NCBI GenBank assembly: GCA_964058805.1 | Contig: CAXKVV010000850.1 | Coordinates: forward strand, 1 to 28,116 | Length of the DNA stretch: 28,116 nt | Direction: 5' to 3' | Origin: Schoenoplectus triqueter | Lineage: Eukaryota; Streptophyta; Magnoliopsida; Poales; Cyperaceae | Shown here: in pieces, positions 19,060-28,116 of the stretch | How the letters are laid out: each line of letters begins with the position of its first letter | Position numbering within the stretch: the stretch's first letter is position 1 | Translations under genes and position numbers: made by a program | The notes under the pieces: generated by a model | Seen by the model: the letters and a program-made list of their open reading frames with translations, nothing else | Databases searched by the model: none | Told to the model about the DNA's origin: nothing

Positions 19060-21283
19060 TAAAATAAAACCAAGAAGTTCTTGTTAGGACGTATGACTAA
19101 AGATGTTTGGGTTAATACGAAATAGCATCGTCTTTGATTTTTTATTGTATAATATTTTAAGTGATAAATAATTAGGGTGATCTCTAAAAAATATTATGCA
19201 CACGAAATAAAATTTGTGATAGACTCTCATCGACAGAAAGATAAAAGAAATTAAAAAAATATCGTGACTATTTCTTAATCCTGCCATCAACGATTGGAAT
19301 AAATTAATTATTTGGCCTGACGATAGGAGTGGCCAAAATTAGCAGGGAGGGAGTATATTAATAATTATGGCAATATGATTTGAAATCAATTCTGAAATTT
19401 TTTAAAATTGGAATATATTTATATACATATTGTTCAACTTGTTGATTGATTATATTTTAAATCTATTATAATTTAAGTATTATTTGATAGTCTATCATCG
19501 ATCATTAAATTACATAAAATTTTATTGATCTTTGATAATTGATTTACTATATATCAAATGAAATATTTGAATTACATGATATTTGAAATACTAATGTACA
19601 GTTCAAAAATATATTGTATATTATTTCTTATTTTTAAGAATTTTTCGAACTTTAAGATCTCATTATTTAAATTGAATTAACATTGTGAAGTGATCCCTCC
19701 CCTAAAATTAAGTATTAATGTTCAATTGTATTTTGGTAAGTCGGGTAATGCTCTCTTAATTACTGTAGTCATTTGTAGTTAATATTTATTATTATTATTA
19801 TCATCATCATCATCATCTATAATATATTATAAATAACATTTGTACTAGATTTGTCCATTATTTTAGCCTTTTCTAATGATCAAAACGCGCCTAATCAAAC
19901 GGTATTGATCAATATTTTTAAAAACTAACGGTTTATATTTTGGCCAATATTATTCTCTCTTCATTTCATTTTTTATTTTTTACTATACAATAATAGGAGG
20001 TGTAAAAAGAGAATTTATCTATTAAATAAATTATAATCAACTATTTTAAAGTTTTTTTATAAAAAAAAACTATCTACTATACAACTTTATTAAAAAAATA
20101 TTATGTTCTAAATACTATTTTATTAAATAATTAAGTAAATTTATTTATAAATTTAAGAGTCTTGTTAAATGATTTAATATAAATTAAAAGAGTTCCGGAT
20201 AATTTTTTCTAGTTTATGTTAAAGTACCTCAACAGATTGGTGTCCCAATAAGAAAAATAATATAACAAGTATACATATTAAATTCCCTCCAACTGAGAAA
20301 CGTCCATTATATTGTCTAATTGAAAAATGTAATGTATTCAGACCATTCGTGCGGAGTAATTAAGAACCTGTCAACTGGGGTCTAAAAAATTATTGGCAGT
20401 TAGCAGAATCGAGACCATGAATTGACCAGGCATCATTCTTTGGTTAACTAGGTTAAGAAAATGACTTAGTTAGTTAACAATTTACAAGTTCATTAATATG
20501 CCTAACAAAGGTTACTGGTACTTCAAACCTTATCCAACTAGCCTTAAATTCAATGTAGCATGTTTGTCCGATCTAGTCATCTAGCATTGAATTTGAGGCA
20601 ATATTTTCCATACTAGCTATGGTGGAATTGAGTCAAAATATAACAAGGATCTTCTTAAACGCTAACAGCGCGTGGAATTGATTAACACATAATATTTGTT
20701 TGGGGCTGTATGCAGATCAGAGCAATCCAAGATGGATATTATCTTTAGCTTTTTATATTATTTTATTCTAATAGTGGACATGGTTTCTTTCCAATCACAA
20801 GTAACTCTTGACTTGGTGCATGCTTAAACTCGAAAGTGGAGTTTTATATAACATATGTGAGTCGTAAGTTGTACTTGAATTCCATGTGCATTCCCACAAA
20901 AACTGGGGAAACTTGCAAACTGCGTGCATAGGTTTATATTAAAAATGAAAGTTGTAATCGAAGAAAAAGAAAACAATTAAGTTGAATCATTAATCTTCTA
21001 GAAGAGTATATTTGTCTATTGCTTATTTATTAAAAAAAAATAGAAGGATTTTTTTTTCGTGAAAAAGAAATTAAACCCTCTAGAAGGTTTTATTTTCTTG
21101 GCAATGAAGCATTATATTTTGAATTTAATTTTTACATGCAAATCAGAATTAAAATGCTACGGAAAATACCAGACTTGATTTAGTTTGAACTCTCAATTTC
21201 TCATATGTGCAGAACAGTAAAACGCGAGTCCTGTGTGACTGTTAAATATGTTTAACAAAAATATGGATTAATCTTCTGGTAGA
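19060..21283. other. Long intergenic stretch; one hairpin and one microsatellite
   Basis: No gene is supported. An (ATT)n(ATC)n microsatellite lies at 19787-19818. A 15-bp inverted repeat with one mismatch, GCCTTAAATTCAATG (20541-20555) and CATTGAATTTGAGGC (20585-20599), has a 29-nt loop. The minus-strand ORF 19084-19290 has no recognisable domain and lacks context. The remainder is AT-rich unique-looking DNA. Confidence 0.45.
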
Positions 21284-21615
21284 TCACTAAATTTTGATGT
21301 TTATCCATATTTGATCATTGAACTTTTATTTATCTATTTTTAGTCACTGAACTTTGATTTTTATCCATATTTGATCACTCCAATTAATTTTTTCACTCAA
21401 AAATAATTGAAAAACTAATGAAAAAAATATTATTTTATTTTATTTATCTATTTTTCATTCCAATTAATTTTGACAATAAATATAATTTTATTTTAATTAT
21501 TTTTGTATGAAAAAACTAATTAGAATGAGCAAATATGGATAAACATCAAAGTTCGGTGACTAAAAATGAATAAATAGAAGTTCAGTGATCAAATATGAAT
21601 AAATATCAAAGTTCA
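21284..21615. mobile_element. Foldback MITE with arms of about 110 bp
   Basis: The left arm (about 21284-21395) and the right arm (about 21506-21615) are inverted copies at high identity over some 110 bp, separated by about 110 bp of AT-rich DNA. Each arm has internal near-repeats of ATTTGATCACTGAACTT and TTTATCCATATTTG. The element would fold into one long hairpin. No coding. Target duplications are not clear, so the superfamily cannot be assigned; long-armed foldbacks in plants are often Mutator-related, which is only a suggestion. Confidence 0.75.
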
Positions 21616-22322
21616 CCCCAAAAATATTTATATTTTTTAGCAGTTGTTTCGAAATTACCACGGCATAGCTGTACAGTTTTTTACAGAAAGAAAATATATA
21701 ATAGTTGTACAAGACTAGGGGTTGTTGGCTTGTTGCATATGGGTTTGTACTTACAATTTGATATTTAATATATGTAATATTGTCGAAAACGGTGATTCGT
21801 CGTTAGAAACTCTGGTCTTAATTAAGGAGAGATTGTCGCAGGAAAGCTGACGTAAGAACATTTAAATAATTATGATAAAACTTACGATACAAAATACAAA
21901 AGTAATGTTTATGTACTAGATGAAAGTGGAGCCTAACTGTGGAAACCAGAAACTTATCTTGTGCATTTATCATGGGCTCAAGGCCTTGGCACCGTGCATG
22001 TTATTTCTAAGATACATAGCAGATTAATTATATGTTGAACTGTAGAATAATGAAAGCCTTAATCTGCTCGTGATATATATACTTATAATTACAGATGAAG
22101 GCCCAAGGCTAGTAATTAGCAGCCTCGTAACACACTAATTAACAAACTGAATTCCTGAGGTTTCTCGTTTTTGTATCCACTAATTAACAAACTGCAGAAT
22201 CCTATTTTGTTTTTTCAGGGGAGCTGACTCATTAATATTCATTAACGAGCGAGTCAATCTCAAACGAGTCTCGAGCCACGTATTTTTTTATCAGCTCTAT
22301 GAGAATAACAATAGTGATCAAA
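21616..22322. other. Intergenic stretch with one 10-bp inverted repeat
   Basis: No gene is visible. AGCAGATTAA (22018-22027) and TTAATCTGCT (22059-22068) are perfect inverted repeats with a 31-nt loop. A 17-bp direct repeat CACTAATTAACAAACTG occurs twice (near 22133 and 22178). Confidence 0.4.
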
Positions 22323-23164
22323 CACTACAATAAAAATGACCTTAAATAACATATTTAACAACAATTATATGTTTATTCCATTGTTATAAGAGGACAGTGG
22401 CATTATGAAAATATTGAGAATTTCTTTGATGATGGTTTTTAATAAAAAACATTTATTAAAATAGTCCAGAACACCAAAAGTTGTATAGACATTTAGCAAT
22501 TAGTCCTTAAAAAACCATTGATAAATACACCATTTAATAATTATTTTAGGCAAAAAAACAATTGTTAAAGGGTTTATTTAACAACGGCTCCTTGAAGGAA
22601 CCGTTGATAAATGTTTATACAATTTTTTGGCTCATCATTTGTTCATCCCAATCTAACGATCTAAAAACTAAAAATTAAAAAAATTAAAATCTCATGGATT
22701 ACCATCTCCTTTGTCATATGTTTTATATATAAAAGAGAGATGAGAGAAAAAAACAGATAAAAGAAAGAAGAAATAAAAATTGAAATATGACCATCTCAAC
22801 TTAAAACGATCTATTTTTTAATAGAAAACTCCAATTAAGATGTTCTATGCGGCTATGAAAAACTTACGATTACTATGCAAAAACTAATTCCTCATTGTTT
22901 ATACATTGAAACTCAAAATTAGTAAATCAAATATTACATATATTGATCCTAAGCCTTTTCAAGCCTTCTTTAGCAGTCTTCCAGTAGCATCTATCTTGTT
23001 TAGCACATCAATTAATGAAGCTTTCAAAAGATCCTATAAAAATCTCAAAGTATTTTTTGCAAAAGGTTATTTTAAAGTTTTTTTAACACCTCCTTAAATA
23101 ATAGTTTAAAAATCATTATTAAACTTATTCAATAGCCATTGCAAAAATCTTTGTTCTCGTAGTG
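22323..23164. mobile_element. Small CACTA-like non-autonomous element
   Basis: It begins CACTACAATAAAAATGACC and ends TTGTTCTCGTAGTG, that is, inverted CACTACGAGAACAA. The ends agree in CACTAC and weakly beyond. The 3-bp flanks are AAA and CAA, so the target duplication is imperfect. Inside are repeated TTAACAAC and ATTGTTA motifs and a palindrome with arms CAACGG/CCGTTG (22582-22606), resembling CACTA subterminal repeats. The 63-codon frame at 22906-23097 shows no recognisable domain. It differs from the family at 9205-13204. Confidence 0.55.
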
Positions 23165-25165
23165 CAAAACGTGTTCTCTTTGCAAGACTTAAAGATACTC
23201 CAAATGTATATGGGGATACAAGTTATTTTTAATAATCTTGATAATGACACATAAAATATTTAAAAAAAAATTATAAACATAATTTTCAACTTATGGATAG
23301 GTGGTGTTTTAATTTTTATTTTTATCTTATGATTCATCAAAAGAATGTTAAATTACAATACAAAATATATAAAGTTTTAAAGATCTTTGATGGATCATCA
23401 AATAATAACTAAATTATATAAAAATTTAAATATTATGAACGTATAAGTTGAAAAATATATTGGCAAACTTTTTTTCATTTTTTGTCAAAATAACCCGTTG
23501 TCAGGGATCCATATATACACCGAAATTGATTTTGCACCAGAGGAGTCTAGTATTATTATGACAATTTGAGGTATTTTTTTCTTAAATGAAATTTCAATCC
23601 ACACAAAATCAACTCTGGCCTGATCGTCCCGTGTCGCATGCTCCGCAAATTTTACCATGTAATATATGCTGGCAGGAAGCACATTCGCTGTTATACTTTT
23701 TTTGACGGCACAAATGTATCATAGTTTGAGTGTGAGTATGAAAGTGGGACTCATATTAAAAAGCACTACCTTTTTTTTAAAATCTCGATCATTTAAATTA
23801 ATCCAACGAGCCGTATTGAGTATAACACTTTTCTGCAGTAGGCTTTTATCACAGCAGATGGATTGTATGCTGATGCTGGCAAAATTGGCAAATGTGCTTC
23901 GCACTTCACACATAATTCAATAAACTTGTTTTGCTATTGGAAAGAGGTCCCAACAAAAACAAACTTCAGTAAAACAGTCAAAAGATAGACCAAACAATAT
24001 CTCCTGCGACAAAGATTGCGCCGGCGCTTAACAGTTGGCGGCAGGGTACCTCTGATTTGCTGTCTGATCAACCCATTAATATCTGTTACAGTATTCTCTC
24101 TTTTTACTATTTTTGCCTTTTACTGACAATTCTTTTTTACTGTTTTACTGGTCTCTTTTCTTTATGCTTTTCATTTTTTTTTAGTTTTGAGAAAAGGCTT
24201 GTTCTTTTCAATTTCACAATTGAAAGCGAATTGCCATTTTACCTGCTAATTACCAAAAAAAAGAAAAAAAATAAACCAAATTGCAAGTTTAGAGAACAAG
24301 AGATCAATCTTCTCGCACGGTCATACCACTTTTGCAATCAAGTTATTTATTGTTATGCTAGTTTGTTACCACGTCTTAGTCGTCCCAATTTTTTTCTGAA
24401 CGTGAGGAAAGGGATAATACTTTATACATATTTTTATGAGATGGCATGGCATGGCAGAGGAGGGAGAAATTAAGAGACGGTTTAGACTTTAGATATCAAA
24501 CAAAGGGATGAAGAGACCGTAGTGGAAATTGTCTGTAGTTTAATTAGGGTATATCCTTGTGTTGTCGCTGTTTTTCTCTCTCTCATCATAAATCACATAC
24601 AAGCATTCAGACAGAGAAAGAGAGAAAGAGAGAGAGAGAAAGAGACACAGTCGTTATTAATTGGATCACTCAGTCTCAGTTGCTCAGAAGAAGATAAAAA
24701 TAAAAGAAGTAAATAACAAAGGAGCCGTCATGTCAACCTTTTCTAATGGGGTCATTGGATTTATTTTATTTGGATGACATCTTTTTTTTTTCAATATTTT
24801 GAGGCCTATGCCGACTTACTCTGTGCTCCTAAGTCTTATGGAGAGATGACGGGATGGAAAGGACAGGAAAGACATGAAAAAAAAAGTTGAAGGAATGATA
24901 TAGAAATAAAATGTTAAATTTATTTTTTGCTCCCGAGTGTGTTAACATTTATAACTTTGTTTATAACATGTTAAAAGACTTTAATACTTTTTTTTTATAT
25001 GTTGTGAGTAAAATATTAGATTACTGATTCTTACGAACAGTATTTATGTGATGACGAAGCCTACATAAAAAAGTGTATGATGTCATATAATATTTTTTTT
25101 ATTATTTTATTTTTAATTCTCTCTCGTTTTTTTAATTTGTTTACTGTATTTGTTGTATTTGTTGA
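23165..25165. other. Intergenic stretch; GA microsatellite
   Basis: No gene is supported. A GA-rich microsatellite (AGAGAAAG/AGAG units) lies at 24612-24645. A short GC-richer patch is at about 24005-24050. The plus-strand frame 24057-24473 lacks an ATG, is composed largely of Phe/Leu/Lys homopolymer-derived text and shows no domain. The ORF pair at 23485-23923 overlaps on both strands with no recognisable content. Confidence 0.45.
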
Positions 25166-25173
25166 GTTATAAT

Positions 25174-25848
25174 TAGTGATTTGAAATGGTCCGGATGGTC
25201 CAACCCGTTCCGGACCGGACCGTGATCGTGGACCGGATCGTGGCCGGATAGTGAACCGTCCCGTGCCTACCACGGTCCGGTCCAACGGTGGGTCGGTCAT
25301 TCCTTCACCTGAAAATGGACCATACCGATCCGTCCCGTGCGGACCCATGGACCGGACCAGACCGTGCGGGACCATGGACTGGACCGTCCCGGACCGGACC
25401 CCCGGTATTTTTATAATTTTTTTAGTATTATTTGATTTTTAAATAATTAAAAAATATATAATTAATTCGATGAAAATTATTATTTAAAAATTGATAAATT
25501 TATTTTTGAACTTTTATTATTTGTTAAGATTTTCTGAAATTTTATTTTTTTGGATTTTTTTTAATTTTTTAGTACTATTAGATTTTTAAATAATTAAAAT
25601 TAATAATTCGAATTAGTTAAAATTTATTATTAAAAAAAATATGATAAATTATTATTTTCCCCAATTCATAAAAAAAAATCGGACCGGACCGTGTGCGTCC
25701 CGTGGGGGTCCGGCCCCCGGGGGTCAACGGTGGGACATGTTCGATTTTTTCAAATTTGGACCGTCTAGGACTGGCCCGTGTGGACCGTGCGGGATCATGG
25801 ACCGTCCGGATTTGGATCGGCTCAGCCCGGCCCGTTTTGAAATCACTA
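25174..25848. mobile_element. Non-autonomous hAT-type element with GC-rich ends and 8-bp TSD
   Basis: It begins TAGTGATTTGAAA and ends TTTTGAAATCACTA, a near-perfect inverted terminal repeat. The identical 8-bp flanks GTTATAAT (25166-25173 and 25849-25856) are the hAT target duplication. The outer 170-220 bp on each side are dense GGACCGG/CCGTCCCG-type repeats; the core (about 25410-25680) is AT-rich and contains a duplicated TTTTTTAGTA-TATTTAATT-type segment. No transposase. Its terminal repeat differs from that of the element at 244-560, so it is a separate family with the same architecture. Open frames on both strands here come from the GC repeats. Confidence 0.88.
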
Positions 25849-25856
25849 GTTATAAT

Positions 25857-26450
25857 CATAGTAATAATACTTCTGATGTCTTATTATTTCTTGTCACAAT
25901 ATTGAGTTTGTAGCTATTTTTGAAAAGATAATAGAATTAGACTTTTTTTTGTCACAATAATCGCCCTGAAGAGTGCGGATGACCTTTTATTTAAATACTA
26001 ATTTGACTCTATTTTATTTTCTCTGACAATATCTAAAATTTGTAATTCTTCAACTACAATACTAATATAATTTTATCTTGTTCTCAAACACTAAAAATAC
26101 TTGTACAAATATGCCTCATTCTAAGACAACAACTAAAAATTCATAAGAGCTGTATGCAAGTTCAATGATTGAAACATTCATAATAGTACTATTACATACT
26201 GGTTTCACAGTGAAGTAAAACCACAAATATCAAACCAATTAATGATGTCTAAACACAACTAGATATACTTCTGAATTAAGAGTTCACAATAATTTTACAT
26301 TGTCATTAAGAAGCTACATTCTTTTATAGTTTACTATCACAAAATTTACTCCATTTAATTTGGTCCCAGAATTTTCACAAAATATACTTCATGTCATTTA
26401 GTCCCGAAATATTCACATAATAACAAAATATTATAACTAGTTCACTATTT
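25857..26450. other. Non-coding 3' flank of the PIF/Harbinger genes
   Basis: No gene is visible. A weak direct repeat (TTTGGTCCCAGAATTTTCACA near 26358, TTTAGTCCCGAAATATTCACA near 26397) is present. The end of the PIF/Harbinger element should lie in or near this interval, but I could not find a convincing terminal inverted repeat with a TTA or TAA target site. Confidence 0.35.
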
Positions 26451-27574
26451 CTAAAAACTGCCAAGCATTTTTATAAGGATGGTCTTTGGTGTTGACATTG
26501 GACAACCCAAAAAAGCTCCCAACTTAGAAGGATTCTCAGTAAGGTAAAGATATGCATTGTTCTTAATTTCCTCACTAAGTTTTAATTCTTCAAGGTGGGT
26601 CCATATCTCACTTTCAGGAATTTGAAGTATTTGATGGCTCTTCACTAATTCAGCAGTTAATTCTTTAATTGCATCAACTACAGATTTAAAAGATTCTTTC
26701 AACATGACAATATCATCATCATTTAATTCACTAGTCTTTCGTTTCTTCTTAGAAGTGCTCACTTCTCTCGTTGGTTGATTGCACATTAGTGATGCATCAT
26801 TAAAATTACATCCTTCTAGTGTTGCACGATTTTCTAATACTTAAAGGTCGATTTCTTCAATAGTATCAGCTGCACATTCTTCATTCATACATGTTTCTTT
26901 CTCTATCGGTTGATTCATACGAGCAAATCTTTCCCTTACATCTGCTGGTGCTTCGGTCTTCTCTCCTGTTGCCCAATTATTATCAAACAAAGATGCTAAT
27001 TTGTTATAGATGCAAATAAGTTTGTTCATCCATGGAGCAGCTTTTAGATGAACCTATTCACAATAACTCATTAATCACGATAAAATATATATATTAATTA
27101 ATATTGAAAAATAACTTTTCACTTACCAGTAAATGGTTTGAAAGGACTAGTGCTGCACATATTTATGTTTATTTAGTGAAGAAAAATAAATTTGAAGATG
27201 ACTTTGATGATTTTTTATAATTTAATTTTTACCTCAAGTAATTTTTGCCAAATTTCAGGTTGAGCACACCATGTACTAGTTACAGAGTTCCAAGCAAATT
27301 CACTTAAACCATTCTTGAAGATATCATAGCAAGGTCCAAAAACCCTTTTGATATACTTCATACGGTTCTTTATTTTCTCCTTGTCAAAGTGTACATCTGG
27401 GAATTTTTCAGATAATTCTTGTAGTATGAGATCATGAGCTTTGGAAGTGAAGGTTCCTCCAACATTATTTTGATATACATATGCATCAATTAAAGCATCA
27501 TCCATATGAGGAGTCCATGTGATTGAATCATCTTTACTAACATTAAAATTCCGAGAATTGTTTCTTTTTCCCAT
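26451..27574 (-). pseudogene. PIF/Harbinger ORF1, Myb/SANT-like DNA-binding protein with one intron and one nonsense codon
   Basis: Exon 1 (27574-27233) starts MGKRNNSRNF and holds a Myb/SANT-like domain at about residues 18-110, with WTPHMDDALIDAYV, LKNRMKYI-like KIKNRMKYIKRVFGP and FAWNSVTSTW. It ends LLE before a GTAAAA donor. A 179-bp intron (27232-27054) ends in TAG. Exon 2 (27053-26451) continues VHLKAAPWMNK, FDNNWATGEKTEAPADV, and a C-terminal helical segment after KKKRK ending near MLGSF. One in-frame TAA (26841-26843) interrupts exon 2; otherwise the frame is open for about 315 residues. ORF1 proteins of this family bind transposon ends together with the DDE transposase encoded just upstream on the same strand. 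The upstream Met at 27613 is possible but adds a hydrophobic leader unlike the family. Confidence 0.82.
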
Positions 27575-27669
27575 CTCCAAACTACAATAGCAAAATATAT
27601 AGATGAGCATCATATACTGAATTCAAAATACACTGGTTCTCTAGTGATAGAAATCAGAATACATTATTT

Positions 27670-28116
27670 CTAATCATTTCTCCTAATTCTAACATAATCA
27701 TTCCATATCTGGATTGCAATTCTATCTCTAATCATTTCTCCTAATCTTGTATCATTAACATCATCATTAGGATCAGTCAGTGGTCTGGGAGAGACCGGTA
27801 TTGCACTGGCCAATTCCCGATCAACCTGAGCAAGAATCTCATTATCTGAATCCACATTCATTAAAAAGTTGTGCAAAATAAAACATGTCAGAATTATGAG
27901 TTTCTGTGTTTCATCCTTGTAATGTGGTTCTGTTCCAGTTACAATTATAGGAAAGCATTTTTTCAAAACACCAAGAGCTCGTTCAATTGAGTTACATAAA
28001 GAAGCGTGACGAAGATTGAACAACTAGCGGTGATTTTGTGGTGGATTTCTAGAATATTCTTTCAAATGATATCGCTCGCCTCTATAAGGTGTAATTAGCC
28101 CACTCTTTATCATGAA
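27670..28116 (-). pseudogene. C-terminal part of PIF/Harbinger DDE transposase, truncated by window edge
   Basis: Read from the right edge inward, the frame gives GLITPYRGERYHLKEYSRN and then NHR, a TAG stop (28024-28026) where Glu is expected, and LFNLRHASLCNSIERALGVL. The Glu of the IER motif is the third catalytic acidic residue of the DDE_Tnp_4 fold. KCFPII, then ILTCFILHNFLMN, is the typical final helical segment. The tail ends with IWNDYVRIRRND. The first two catalytic aspartates would lie outside the window. The premature stop would remove the third catalytic residue and the C-terminus, so this copy is probably dead although little else is damaged. It lies on the same strand as ORF1, about 100 bp upstream of it. 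Confidence 0.88.

Noticed and set aside
24057..24473. 138-codon plus-strand ORF
   Set aside because: It starts at TTG rather than ATG, has homopolymer-driven composition, and no recognisable domain or gene context.
25061..25913. Several ORFs on both strands rich in Gly, Pro and Arg
   Set aside because: They come from the GGACCGG repeats of the hAT element.
1..28116. CRISPR array, tRNA, rRNA or LTR retrotransposon
   Set aside because: The hairpin array has irregular spacing and covarying units unlike CRISPR. No tRNA or rRNA folds, no LTR pair, primer-binding site or reverse-transcriptase text was seen by eye.

Overview
This is AT-rich, gene-poor nuclear DNA of a flowering plant. The evidence is the plant-type transposon families present (hAT, CACTA, MULE, PIF/Harbinger, Helitron), captured fragments of plant nuclear genes with introns, and the lack of bacterial-style gene packing. 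I cannot name the species. No intact host gene is visible. Almost everything recognisable is a mobile element or its debris, and most short open frames are chance or repeat-derived.

Layout. A small hAT-type MITE (244-560) has a perfect 8-bp target duplication. From about 1.1 to 8.5 kb lies a non-coding block full of tandem modules and imperfect hairpins. It holds a 20-copy array of short inverted repeats (1446-2555), duplicated modules (2688-3256 and 4797-5327), a branched palindrome (4432-4498), a tandemly duplicated promoter-like segment with a small ORF (5968-6692), a cluster of G-box-like palindromes (7069-7478) and more hairpins (7901-8386). In several of these families the two arms of the hairpin change together from copy to copy. 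This is the most unusual signal in the window.

From 9205 to 13204 are two CACTA elements of one family, one nested in the other, each with a perfect 3-bp target duplication. Each is about 2.0 kb and each carries a different captured host gene: mitochondrial-type polyribonucleotide nucleotidyltransferase in the inner copy and a HAD-family hydrolase in the outer copy. Downstream are a decayed, internally deleted MULE transposase (14292-15387), a 670-bp AT-repeat tract, MITE debris, a non-autonomous Helitron with both ends (18261-19059), a foldback MITE (21284-21615), a small CACTA-like element (22323-23164) and a second GC-ended hAT element (25174-25848). At the right edge, on the minus strand, is a PIF/Harbinger pair: a Myb/SANT-like ORF1 with one intron and one stop, and the C-terminal end of the DDE transposase, also with a premature stop.

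The coding relics do not form a pathway. The window records successive DNA-transposon insertions, gene-fragment capture, nesting and decay.
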